Shown: in pieces, positions 8,801 through 15,477 of the stretch | Numbering within the stretch: position 1 is the first letter of the stretch | Layout of the letters: every line of letters starts with the position of its first letter | Assembly (NCBI GenBank): GCA_015233195.1 | Contig: JADFYE010000016.1 | Location: 1-43,961 of the forward strand | DNA length: 43,961 nt | From: Candidatus Omnitrophota bacterium | GTDB lineage: Bacteria; Omnitrophota; Gorgyraeia; Zapsychrales; Zapsychraceae | Reading direction: 5' to 3' | Notes under the pieces: model-generated | The model's input: only the letters and a program-made list of their open reading frames with translations | What the model was told of the DNA's origin: nothing | Database searches by the model: none | Position numbers and translations under genes: made by a program

Positions 8801-9083
8801 CTTGGCAGCCAGGGAATAAAGCCTCAGCTGAAGATACTTTATATTGTTTATTTAACTTATCTATAGAATCAGAATTATCCGGTAGAAAATCAGCGAATTT
8901 CCCATTCTTGGTGATAATGTCATTAGCGCAAACAGAAAGGTCAAAAAATTTTACAATGAACCGGTCAGTAGGATAAGAGGGAGCAGGAGATGCCGCTTGC
9001 GCTGATAAAGCCAGAAACAACGCGGTAAAAACAATCAGCAAAATCATTGCGATCCGTACTAGGCAATCTTTTGAGTTCCACAT
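5820..9083 (-). CDS. secreted subtilisin-like (S8) protease with beta-propeller and Ig-like domains
   Basis: 1,087 residues. A signal peptide ends near ALSAQA (residue 30). Next come a propeptide, the S8 catalytic domain (Asp182 in AVIDTGVD, His237 in GHGTRVAG, Ser396 in SGTSLAAAQ), then about seven propeller repeats of the type GNIVVWEDYRNGNxDIY (residues about 560-860). A cadherin/Ig-like domain follows (DPDNDK, FSVTDVNGATD), then a PPPPPVPPEPP linker and a final beta domain. The usual oxyanion motif AAGN reads AAGDNND here, so residue 332 is Asp or the loop is shifted. No PEP-CTERM or other anchor is seen, so it is probably released. Start ATG 9083 has GGAGGG upstream. It sits behind a long structured leader. 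Confidence 0.92.
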   Translation of the reverse strand: MWNSKDCLVRIAMILLIVFTALFLALSAQAASPAPSYPTDRFIVKFFDLSVCANDIITKNGKFADFLPDNSDSIDKLNKQYKVSSAEALFPGCQADRSQAIDPKHPLYNVYIFKIPQGSNIEEVIRAYSADEHVQYAQPDHNMKLAAVTGGTFVPAWNLAKINAQAAWTVSQGKDVVVAVIDTGVDFNHPDLQGHFWINVPEQQINGVDDDGNGFVDDVNGYNFVDGTSAPIDSKGHGTRVAGIIAGALNNNGAGGVAPEAKLMILKGFNSDTQQGNDSTLAQAIIYAAQNGAKIINSSWYYSSPCPINNLIQDAVKFAYQSGCLVVFAAGDNNDDIANYSPNNMKEVMAVSSSAQDDISKVASSNFGASIDVAAPGVNILAPTIGENYDISSGTSLAAAQVSGLAALIASLNPTFTNEEIRQIIRASSADVTGTGFEQNFGYGRIDAANALKITKPVAIKIARPYNNYNFDLSLPTIKLNGSAYGPGFTDYQIETRKVGSQTWDLVAGPFNVPVQDNVIAEIPTDTWSAGAYDIRAISQSGEWEFTDMTRINVLAAAPLVKQITEDDYNQTNLAISGDWAAWEDTRDVQRDIYAMNMNTKEEVRVTIDPTRQSLPSISGNIVVWSDYRSGQRDVYGFNLSTKEEFPVCINIADQRNPVVSGSNVVWEDYRNGNSDVFLYDIISKTEKQITTSGAKILRPKIDGNIIVWEDYRNGNADIYAFDLATGKESQLSSLATDDLYPDVNGNIVVWQSFVDGYWRIMMYNMTTAVTTQLSTGTTTDHNATINNTKIAWWRNDGTEHIVAYDLTSKQIINITPTTFLTRPPVADGTSIAWVEYRNNNWDIFRYKDNEPPTLNSIGDKSVVQNQKLQFSVSASDPDNDKMILSAKLQNGDAISTLAATLTDQGNGTAAFAWTPATVGQFYFVFSVTDVNGATDQKMINVTVTAPVVVPPPPPVPPEPPKTDTISKLLMPVKGSVIKSDKVTFEWEKIKNAKYYALMIGTSAGSGNLLSRSFNHERFKASTHIIPLNGKAVYVRLYTYINGKWLFNDYVFQTQKVTAKKEPEKNLKAKHLDFNQISGFLQSVSRR

Positions 9084-9155
9084 ATCTCTACCCTCCAGCC
9101 CCGCTTCTCTTGTTCCACTCTGCCGTTTTGGGCTTTAAAAAAGCCCTATATTTTT

Positions 9156-9208
9156 GTGCCCTAAGCTCAACATGGTTTAGTGGCGTGCCCTAAACCCAAC
9201 GTGGTTTA
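9156..9208 (+). repeat. two 24-bp direct repeats, 29-bp period
   Basis: GTGCCCTAAGCTCAACATGG (9156 on) and GTGCCCTAAACCCAACGTGG (9185 on), both continuing TTTA, agree at 21 of 24 positions. They lie in the 5' leader of the protease gene, between a structured region and the SD. They could be tandem protein-binding sites or RNA elements; function unknown. Confidence 0.65.
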
Positions 9209-9249
9209 TAGGCGAAAAAACTTAATTTTTTGGATTATTTTATCTGGCT

Positions 9250-9410
9250 GTCCTGTAGTAGGTACAGGACCCTGTAGCTTAGCCGGTGCTAGATGATCAC
9301 CGCCCTGAACCGCTTTGGTTTGGGTTTTGGTACCCTTGCCTAAGTGCTTCAGGGGTCCCCACCTTGCGATGGGTTTGCCAATTAGAGCTGGTGCTCTAAG
9401 TTAAGTGTAG
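9250..9410 (-). promoter_or_regulatory. structured 5' leader of the protease gene, riboswitch-like
   Basis: Read on the minus strand, this stretch is much more GC-rich than its surroundings and folds into consecutive hairpins: TTAGAGC-ACCA-GCTCTAA; CCCATC-GCAA-GGTGGG with a GNRA loop; a long-range CCCTGAA/TTCAGGG stem; CGGTG/CACCG; and GTCCTGTA-CCTAC-TACAGGAC. The GGCAAACC-GNRA hairpin-GGGGAC order resembles the 5' half of c-di-GMP-I (GEMM) riboswitches, which often precede extracellular enzymes, but the conserved GCAAAGCC that should follow is absent. It may be a divergent or different class. Two direct repeats and a GGGCTTTTTTAAAGCCC hairpin lie between it and the ATG. Confidence 0.4.
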
Positions 9411-9454
9411 AACATTATTGAGTGGAAAACAAGGGGGTGCGGGGTAAATGTCAA

Positions 9455-9498
9455 TACAAAGTAGAAATGTCCGCTTTTTTACAAAGTAGAAATGTCCG
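9455..9498 (+). repeat. tandem IS-end-like repeat, 25-bp period
   Basis: TACAAAGTAGAAATGTCCG occurs at 9455-9473 and again at 9480-9498. Tandem terminal motifs of this kind are typical of the ends of some transposons; no transposase is nearby, so this is probably a solo end or remnant. The family assignment is from memory and uncertain. Confidence 0.55.
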
Positions 9499-9527
9499 GT
9501 TTTTAGTTTTGGGTGGCCGCAGAAATT

Positions 9528-9590
9528 CCCTCCCCCTTGTGGGGAGGGGTAGGGGAGGGGGTGTCATCCTGAGGCGCAAGGCGACGAAGG
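9528..9590 (+). repeat. dispersed palindromic repeat (CCCTCCCC/GGGGAGGG) and adjoining repeat
   Basis: A CCCTCCCC/GGGGAGGG hairpin with a short loop is followed by GGGGAGGGGGTGTCATCCTG and a CGACGAAGGATC segment. A related CCTCCCC/GGGAGGGG hairpin occurs at 11785-11813. Such G/C-rich intergenic palindromes contrast sharply with the AT-rich context. Confidence 0.5.
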
Positions 9591-9603
9591 ATCTGTGTTG
9601 CTC

Positions 9604-9632
9604 TTGACAGGTACCCCATACTGGGGTATATT
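9604..9632 (+). promoter_or_regulatory. promoter with built-in operator for the XRE gene
   Basis: TTGACA at 9604-9609 and TATATT at 9627-9632 are separated by 17 bases. The spacer is filled by the palindrome TACCCCATACTGGGGTA (9612-9628; 7-bp arms). A site between -35 and -10 is a classic repressor position, so the XRE protein encoded 50 bp downstream probably represses itself. Confidence 0.75.
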
Positions 9633-9684
9633 TTGTTAGGTCATATGATATATAAAGAAAGCAAAATCATTTTGGAGGTGTATT

Positions 9685-10086
9685 ATGTTGGTAGTCGTGA
9701 AAACGCCCCGTACTAATAGAACAATATTTGGTATAAAAGGACGAATTCCTCAAAAAGTTCGTGTGTATTTGAAAAATGAATACGGCAATAGGGTGACTTT
9801 TTTAAAAACCAATAAATCTAACATCCAGGATATGATAGATCCTTTCAAATCAGATTGGTATAAAAAACTAAAATCTGGTGTAACAAAGGGTGATTCAGTA
9901 AAAATTTATCGTAAAAATCATAATTTTGCGCAGCAACAATTGGCGGAAATTATAAATTTCCATTTAAAAACAAAATTTACAAAACAAAAAATATCAGATA
10001 TTGAAAATAATAGACGAGAAATTAGTAAAGATGTGGCAAAAGTTTTGGCAAAAATCTTTGGGACGTCAGTAGAACGATTTATTTAA
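9685..10086 (+). CDS. XRE-family helix-turn-helix protein (antitoxin-like)
   Basis: 133 residues with an N-terminal basic alpha/beta part (to about residue 70) and a C-terminal HTH_XRE domain (QQQLAEIINFHL...FTKQKISDIENNRREISKDVAKVLAKIFG). A strong GGAGGTG lies before ATG 9685. The architecture, size and operator-bearing promoter resemble antitoxins of HigA/MqsA type or small autorepressors, but no toxin gene is adjacent: the next gene is on the other strand and encodes a membrane protein. It may be a solitary antitoxin. DNA binding is well supported; the antitoxin role is inferred. Confidence 0.75.
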   Translation: MLVVVKTPRTNRTIFGIKGRIPQKVRVYLKNEYGNRVTFLKTNKSNIQDMIDPFKSDWYKKLKSGVTKGDSVKIYRKNHNFAQQQLAEIINFHLKTKFTKQKISDIENNRREISKDVAKVLAKIFGTSVERFI

Positions 10087-10152
10087 ATGCGCTCAACTGA
10101 CCCAAGTTTAACAGACATTTTAATTAAGGTCACGGTGTGTGGCACCAGAATC

Positions 10153-10179
10153 AACATCATCTTAAAATTCCCTCGACAA
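10153..10179 (+). repeat. 27-bp direct repeat, copy A
   Basis: The bases starting AACATCATCTTAAAATTCCC match 11841-11867 at 26 of 27 positions. The two copies bracket the two membrane-protein genes between them, as expected for a cassette that was inserted or duplicated by recombination. Confidence 0.65.
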
Positions 10180-10188
10180 TTTAATGAA

Positions 10189-10833
10189 TTAATAGTTTGT
10201 ATAATCAAAAATAAAGATGTGTTGATCAGGATTTTTAGTACAAACAGCACATAGAGTTGGTATGGAATTTATATTTACATATTTTATTGATAAATTTCTG
10301 GAACAGATAGGACATGTGCCTGTTAAATTTATTAAATGGATGAATTCGTTTTGATCAACTTTTAAGCCAAAGCCTTTTAACCAAAAGAAATTTGTTTGAA
10401 TTAAACGTTTGGAGATGTGTATTAATATTACAGATATACCTATTATAAAAAAAATTAAAATAGGATTTTCGTCATGTTGATTTAATGCGGAATAGCCCTG
10501 GACCATTATCGTATGCGCATCATAGAGTAATTTTAATATGGTTGTTATAAGACTCATAAGAGATGCAATAAATGTCCATAATGGTTTTATTGGTATTTTA
10601 TAATTTAGCGTTTCTGTTATCTTGAAATCAAAATTGGTACTATCTTCACCTTGAATGTTATAGTCGTTAATATTGATATTAGCATTAGATAAATTACCGT
10701 TTCCAATAATGTTTATATTTTTATCGTTTGCTTGGATATTATTTTCTTTAATTGTTGGGTTTAAAGTGGCGCCGCATTTGAGACATAATTTATTGTTAGT
10801 TGAAGATTCTGTTCCACATTTTGAACAAAACAT
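10189..10833 (-). CDS. zinc-ribbon membrane protein
   Basis: 214 residues. The N-terminus is a zinc ribbon (CSKCG...CLKCG). An Asn/Ile-rich low-complexity stretch follows (about residues 32-62), then two transmembrane helices (about residues 85-105 and 125-143). The C-terminal cytosolic part has a second CxxC pair (CPIC...CAVC). The start ATG is preceded by GGAGAGG on the minus strand. The double-ribbon plus membrane arrangement is common in uncharacterised bacterial proteins; no function can be given. It lies alone and antisense to its neighbours, between the 27-bp repeats. Confidence 0.7.
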   Translation of the reverse strand: MFCSKCGTESSTNNKLCLKCGATLNPTIKENNIQANDKNINIIGNGNLSNANININDYNIQGEDSTNFDFKITETLNYKIPIKPLWTFIASLMSLITTILKLLYDAHTIMVQGYSALNQHDENPILIFFIIGISVILIHISKRLIQTNFFWLKGFGLKVDQNEFIHLINLTGTCPICSRNLSIKYVNINSIPTLCAVCTKNPDQHIFIFDYTNY

Positions 10834-11096
10834 AGCCTCTCCTTTTTTCGAATAACTATTTTATCAGAAGTTTTATTGTTCAAAAAGATTTAATGTTTTT
10901 TAAAAAATTCCCAATAGTTTGATTTTTATGTTTTAAATAAGGGAAATCATTATACTGGCATGAAATTTTGTAAAGTAGATCTAAAGGCGTACCTACTAAA
11001 AATCCCCCTCGATAAAAAACATGCGTATAGTTTTTAAGTCGCGGCTAAGTTATATAATTTTAAATTAATAATTTGCGAGATAAAAAGGAGAGTGGA

Positions 11097-11741
11097 ATGA
11101 AAGAAGACATTTTATCAGAGTATCAAAAAAATTATTATTTACCGAGTGTTATGGGTAAACAGGGTGGGTGGATTTATAATGTTTGTTGGTCTAGCACATG
11201 TTTATTATTTGCTTTTTTAATATTTAATTTTCAAAACACTTTATTGTTAAATATATGTTTCTTTTGGGGGACCATTTCAATGGTTATCATTTGTAAAATT
11301 TTAAACAATAATTTATATAAAAATTTTGGTATACCTAAGAAAAAATTTTTGCCTAATGAGCGCCTGCTCGATAAAATTTTAACAGTACGATTTAAAGAAT
11401 ATCTGAACAGGGAAAATATTGTTGGAGATAAACTTATGAAGCATTCTGATTTTTATGGAAAATATGCTCAAATTGGAAAAGAGGATATAAAAGTGCCTGT
11501 TTTTGTGGGTGTATGCGGTGGTTTGTTTGTTAGCAAATTAATGGATTGGGTAATTCTAAATTCAAAAACGCCTAGAGATCGTTTAGGCGCTACAGAATTG
11601 TTTATAACAATGTTTATTTTAGCGTGGTTTATACCTCAGGCTGTAAAATCAATTATTAATGATTCAATTGGGCAAAGATATAAAATATTAGCCAGTCTTT
11701 CTAAAAAATTGCATGAAATTTATTTATTAGATGAAGAATAG
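11097..11741 (+). CDS. hypothetical membrane protein
   Basis: About 214 residues from ATG 11097, chosen over the upstream frame start at 11073 because AAGGAG sits at 11085-11090. Two N-terminal helices (WIYNVCWSSTCLLFAFLIF and the adjacent LLLNICFFWGTISMVIIC) are followed by a charged cytosolic loop and two more hydrophobic segments (VPVFVGVCGGLFVSKLMDWV, and LFITMFILAWFIPQAV). No family is recognised. It lies between the two 27-bp direct repeats with the zinc-ribbon protein and is very AT-rich, suggesting acquired DNA. Confidence 0.65.
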   Translation: MKEDILSEYQKNYYLPSVMGKQGGWIYNVCWSSTCLLFAFLIFNFQNTLLLNICFFWGTISMVIICKILNNNLYKNFGIPKKKFLPNERLLDKILTVRFKEYLNRENIVGDKLMKHSDFYGKYAQIGKEDIKVPVFVGVCGGLFVSKLMDWVILNSKTPRDRLGATELFITMFILAWFIPQAVKSIINDSIGQRYKILASLSKKLHEIYLLDEE

Positions 11742-11784
11742 CTAATGGTAAAGTAGAGCTGGTAACAGTTCGTTCCTTCTTTAT

Positions 11785-11813
11785 CCTCCCCTTTATGGGT
11801 AGGTAGGGAGGGG
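11785..11813 (+). repeat. dispersed CCTCCCC/GGGAGGGG palindrome, second copy
   Basis: A shorter relative of the hairpin at 9528-9548, in the 11742-12020 gene-poor stretch. Apart from this hairpin and the 27-bp repeat that follows, nothing else is recognised in that stretch. Confidence 0.45.
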
Positions 11814-11840
11814 TGTGTGTGTAAAGTTAGACTAAGGTCT

Positions 11841-11867
11841 AACATTATCTTAAAATTCCCTCGACAA
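11841..11867 (+). repeat. 27-bp direct repeat, copy B
   Basis: Matches 10153-10179 with one substitution and lies about 100 bp after the membrane-protein gene. Confidence 0.65.
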
Positions 11868-12020
11868 AGAAAATCTTTTGTGCGATACTATAAAAGTCTT
11901 ATAAATTAAGTTTTGTATTTCATCGGGGGGTGGAATGCAGAAAGCCGCACTTTATTACATCTGCCATCATCCTTCCCGTCAGTGAAAATTTGTATCATTA
12001 TATTTAACGAAGGGCAATAT

Positions 12021-12185
12021 ATGAATTTTATGCATATATTCGACCAGCTAATACAATGTCTGGTCGAAAGAAAAATATATTTAGGATGGATTTTACGCCA
12101 ACCGCGGTTGTGTAAACAGCGGAAAATAAAGGGCGAAGAAATAGAGCAAAGACAAATAATAATAAAAAATATAAATAAAAGTTAA
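12021..12185 (+). CDS. possible 54-residue basic protein
   Basis: ATG 12021 follows GAAGGGC by a few bases and the frame ends just before a terminator-like hairpin at 12189-12222, so it is a well-framed small gene. The protein has a hydrophobic start and a lysine/arginine-rich end. Against it, a CGACCAG/CTGGTCG stem at 12041-12066 lies inside the frame and no family is recognised, so the stretch 11930-12220 could instead be a small RNA. Confidence 0.35.
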   Translation: MNFMHIFDQLIQCLVERKIYLGWILRQPRLCKQRKIKGEEIEQRQIIIKNINKS

Positions 12186-12188
12186 ATC

Positions 12189-12222
12189 AAAACAGGAACT
12201 AAAATTGGGACCTGTTTTTTGG
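12189..12222 (+). terminator. rho-independent terminator-like hairpin
   Basis: AAAACAGG at 12189-12196 pairs with CCTGTTTT at 12211-12218, followed by further T residues. It isolates the methyltransferase gene from upstream transcription. Confidence 0.55.
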
Positions 12223-12260
12223 TTTGCGGGTAGTGCTGAATAAAGTGAAAGAGGTATATT

Positions 12261-13304
12261 ATGATAAGTGTTATTGAGGAGAAAATTGAAGTTGGAGATG
12301 CTGTGGATAAGTTATTAGGATATTTAATATCTGTTAAAGCAGAATTTGATAAATATGACAAAGAATTTACAAGTGAAGCACATAAAATTAAAATTCTTAT
12401 TGATCGAAAAAAAGAAATATTTAATAAATTAGATGAGTATTACGAAAGTATTTGGGTAATTTTTAAAAATTTATCTGAAATAAAAATTCAGTTAAATAAA
12501 AAATATTGCGAAGATAGGCTGCTTCCTTATTTGACGGACGATATAGAGATCAATGCTTATATACGAAATAAACCATTGGGATATGCTGGTGATTATGTAA
12601 CTATGAATTATATTTTTGATTTTCATAAAGATAGGTTTTTGGGATCAACACTTTATGCAAAATTATTAAATAACTATTCGTGTAATATTGATGTTTCATG
12701 TTCTAATATTTTTCGTAAAGATTATTTAAAAAATAAAATAAGTGGTCTATTTAGACGTTCAAATGTGAAAATATTAAGTATTGGTTGTGGTCCTGCCAGA
12801 GAGTTAATTGAATTAGCGCAACAGAATAATTTTTTGCATAATATTGAGTATCATTTGTTGGATTTAGAAAAAAATGCAATAAATTTTGTTCGTACAGAAT
12901 TAAATAAAATTGATTATGACAAAAATAAGTTAAAAATTAATTATCATTTAATAGATTTGATTACTCTAGTAAAAGATAGTAAATTAAAACAAAAGTTTTA
13001 TGATTTTGATTTAATTTATATATCAGGAGTGTTTGATTATCTTAGTGATAGATTGTGTCAAAAAGTTGTTTATTCTTTGCTGGATAGTATAAAAACTAGT
13101 GGAGAAATGATAGTTTTTAATATGTCAATTGAGAAATCAAAAAATAGAGCATTTTATGAGGTTTTGGGGGATTGGTTTATGAATCATAGATCTAAGGAAT
13201 CCATTTTATCTTGGAAAGACAAAATTAAAAATAGCACAGAGTTTTTTATTGATGAATATCCTGAGTGTGTATCATATTGGATTTTAAATATTATTAAAAA
13301 ATGA
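12261..13304 (+). CDS. SAM-dependent methyltransferase, PhcB-like (putative signal synthase)
   Basis: 347 residues. A helical N-terminal region precedes the segment NKPLGYAGDYVTMNYIFD (about residues 108-125), which resembles the KPLGYAGDY motif of proteins annotated as extracellular-factor 3-hydroxypalmitic acid methyl ester biosynthesis (PhcB-like). The class I methyltransferase motif I is ILSIGCGPARE (about residues 172-182), with acidic LLDLE as motif II. In Ralstonia, PhcB makes the quorum signal 3-OH-PAME, sensed by the histidine kinase PhcS. Here the gene overlaps a 7TM histidine kinase by four bases (ATGA), and a second such kinase follows, the same partnership. The substrate is unknown. 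It is strongly AT-rich. SD is GAAAGAGG before ATG 12261. Confidence 0.7.
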   Translation: MISVIEEKIEVGDAVDKLLGYLISVKAEFDKYDKEFTSEAHKIKILIDRKKEIFNKLDEYYESIWVIFKNLSEIKIQLNKKYCEDRLLPYLTDDIEINAYIRNKPLGYAGDYVTMNYIFDFHKDRFLGSTLYAKLLNNYSCNIDVSCSNIFRKDYLKNKISGLFRRSNVKILSIGCGPARELIELAQQNNFLHNIEYHLLDLEKNAINFVRTELNKIDYDKNKLKINYHLIDLITLVKDSKLKQKFYDFDLIYISGVFDYLSDRLCQKVVYSLLDSIKTSGEMIVFNMSIEKSKNRAFYEVLGDWFMNHRSKESILSWKDKIKNSTEFFIDEYPECVSYWILNIIKK

Positions 13305-15415
13305 ATTATTTATCCATATCTGGTATTGTTGTTTTTCTTACTAGCCTAATTTCCTCTCTAGTGGTTGGTTTTTCTATTCCACGAAATATAATAAAGAGCA
13401 CCTGGTCTCTTTTTAGTTTTGCTATTAGTTTGTGGGGTTTTGGAATATTTATTGCATATAGTATAGATGATTATAACATTGCTTTATGGTGCTTAAGGCT
13501 TGCTAATCTGTTTGCTATTACTATTCCATTATTTTTTATGCATTTTGTATTTTTATTTATAGATGAAATCAGGAAAAAATTTATAGAGTTAATTGCGTGT
13601 TATTCGGTTGTTTTTATATTGTTAGTTATAGCAGTAATCAAGCCAAATCTTTTCATTCCTTCTGTAGTACCTAAAATGGGTTTTGCTTTCTATCCTAATC
13701 CGGGTCCTTTATATATTATTTATACCTTTTTATTTATTTTTTGGTCAATTTATGGACTTTTTAAACTTTTTATTTTTAGCAAAAGTAGGAAGGATAGTAA
13801 AGGCTCACAAGCAAAATATATATCTTTGGGTGTTTTTATTGGTTTTATAGGAGGTAGTACAACATTTTTTCCAGTTTTTAACATACCAATTTATCCATTT
13901 GGAGCAAGTTTTCTAATATTTTATGTAATACTAGTTTCTTATGCAATTGTAAAATATCGGTTTATGGACATCCGCCTTGCCATTACTCAGGCGGGGATTT
14001 TTTTAACTGTATACGCTTTGGTTCTAGGTTTTCCTTTCGCAATTGGCACGTATTATACAAAAAATTGGCTTTTCCCAACGAGCTTGATGTTTGTGTTGGC
14101 AAGTTTGGGACCGATTATTTATTCTCGTCTAAAATCTCAGGCTGAAAATCGTCTTTTGGCTGAACAGAAGAGTTATCAGCAAAATCTTATACGTATATCT
14201 AAAGGTCTTTCACATATTAAAGAGAAAGATCGTCTAATACAGTTTGTGGTTAACATTATTCATAAATTAATGAAACTTTCGCATGCTGGTTTGTATGTTT
14301 ATGAAGACGAGTATGAGGTTTATAAAATCGCGCATCAGGCAGGTGAGAAATTTGATGTGCAAAAAATTACTGTGGCAGATCCTTTAATAGATCGTTTAAC
14401 TCATTTACAGTTTGCTTTGACTGTCGAGGATGTTGAGCATAAACATAATTATCCTGAGCTGGTTAATTTTATGGCTTTAACTAAAGCTGGCGCGCTGGTG
14501 CCTTTAGTGCAGGGTGGGCGGATGATCGGATTTTTTGTTTTAGGTAAAAAAAGTGATGATAGGGTTTTTACTGACGATGATCTTTCGGTTTTAAATATTA
14601 TTTCTGACCAGATTGGTTTAGCTTTGGATAATTGCAGATTTTTAGAACGCGAGCGGGTACGAACTGAGGAAGAAGGTATGCAGTTGCGTCGAGAACAGAT
14701 TGATATGATGTTTATGACTTTGGCGCATGAAATTGATAATCCGAACATGTCGGTATCGGGGAATGCTCAAGCTGTGTTAGCTGAACTAGATGATTTTAAG
14801 GGGAAAACTTTAGATGATAGCGCGTATAATTATTTTACTGAGAGTTTGGGAGCTGTTGTCAGGGATAGTAAACGTATTACTCAGCTTATTAAAGCGTTTG
14901 AAAAATATGCTAAGGGAAATATTGAATTCGAAGAGGTGGATTTGAATGAGTTGATGAAAATGTTTGAGCCTTTGCTTGAGGTGGTTCGGAAAAAATATTT
15001 TAAAGAGACTGGAGCAGTTAAATATCAGGCTTTTATTGAGGAGAAATTGCCGAAAATTTTCGGGGTAAGTGTTACTATTGAAGAAATTTGGCTAAACTTT
15101 ATGGGTAATGCTTTTCATGCGGTGAGAAATAATCCTCCGGAAAAAGGTAAGGAAGTGGCTTTCAAAATGTATCAAAAAAATTCGCAGATGATCCGGATGG
15201 AAGTGACTGATAATGGGTACGGGATCGCGAATGAAAAGATTAAGTCGAGTTTGTTTAATAATCCTATGACTACAAAGGGAAGTGCTGAGGGGACGGGGTT
15301 AGGATTATATCGCGTGCGGCATATTTGTGAGATGCATAAAGGACGGTGTGGATGTGAGAGTGAGGGGGAAGGGAAGGGCGCTACTTTTTGGGTCGAGATA
15401 CCGGTGGTGGGTTAG
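13301..15415 (+). CDS. 7TM-GAF sensor histidine kinase (signalling kinase 1)
   Basis: 704 residues. Seven to eight N-terminal membrane helices (residues about 5-280) include the conserved YRFMDIRLAITQAGIFL segment. A GAF domain (about 295-450) follows, then an H-box with His476 (LAHEIDNPN; the unusual D-N after HEI replaces the common NNPL). The ATPase domain has N-box ENIWLNFxGN-like residues (EIWLNFMGNAFHAV), G1 DNGYGI and G2 GTGLGL. It should autophosphorylate; no receiver gene is adjacent, so the partner is elsewhere. Translation is coupled to the methyltransferase by an ATGA overlap, so its 7TM domain is a candidate receptor for that enzyme's product. The sensor-coding part (to about 13,960) is far more AT-rich than the kinase part. 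Confidence 0.88.
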   Translation: MNYLSISGIVVFLTSLISSLVVGFSIPRNIIKSTWSLFSFAISLWGFGIFIAYSIDDYNIALWCLRLANLFAITIPLFFMHFVFLFIDEIRKKFIELIACYSVVFILLVIAVIKPNLFIPSVVPKMGFAFYPNPGPLYIIYTFLFIFWSIYGLFKLFIFSKSRKDSKGSQAKYISLGVFIGFIGGSTTFFPVFNIPIYPFGASFLIFYVILVSYAIVKYRFMDIRLAITQAGIFLTVYALVLGFPFAIGTYYTKNWLFPTSLMFVLASLGPIIYSRLKSQAENRLLAEQKSYQQNLIRISKGLSHIKEKDRLIQFVVNIIHKLMKLSHAGLYVYEDEYEVYKIAHQAGEKFDVQKITVADPLIDRLTHLQFALTVEDVEHKHNYPELVNFMALTKAGALVPLVQGGRMIGFFVLGKKSDDRVFTDDDLSVLNIISDQIGLALDNCRFLERERVRTEEEGMQLRREQIDMMFMTLAHEIDNPNMSVSGNAQAVLAELDDFKGKTLDDSAYNYFTESLGAVVRDSKRITQLIKAFEKYAKGNIEFEEVDLNELMKMFEPLLEVVRKKYFKETGAVKYQAFIEEKLPKIFGVSVTIEEIWLNFMGNAFHAVRNNPPEKGKEVAFKMYQKNSQMIRMEVTDNGYGIANEKIKSSLFNNPMTTKGSAEGTGLGLYRVRHICEMHKGRCGCESEGEGKGATFWVEIPVVG

Positions 15416-15477
15416 TTTTGAAGAGTATGTAGTATGTTGTATGTGTATGTAGTTAAAAAATATTAATTAGAATATAT

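Noticed and set aside
9250..9410. confident c-di-GMP-I riboswitch call
   Set aside because: Only the 5' half of the consensus is matched; the GCAAAGCC segment and the expected second stem are absent, so it is reported as riboswitch-like only.
9422..9607. 61-residue frame over the repeat region
   Set aside because: It runs through the IS-end-like repeat and G/C palindromes, has no SD and no protein-like composition.
11913..12185. 90-residue version of the small gene at 12,021
   Set aside because: Its start (TTG 11913) has no SD; the ATG at 12021 does, so the shorter form is preferred.
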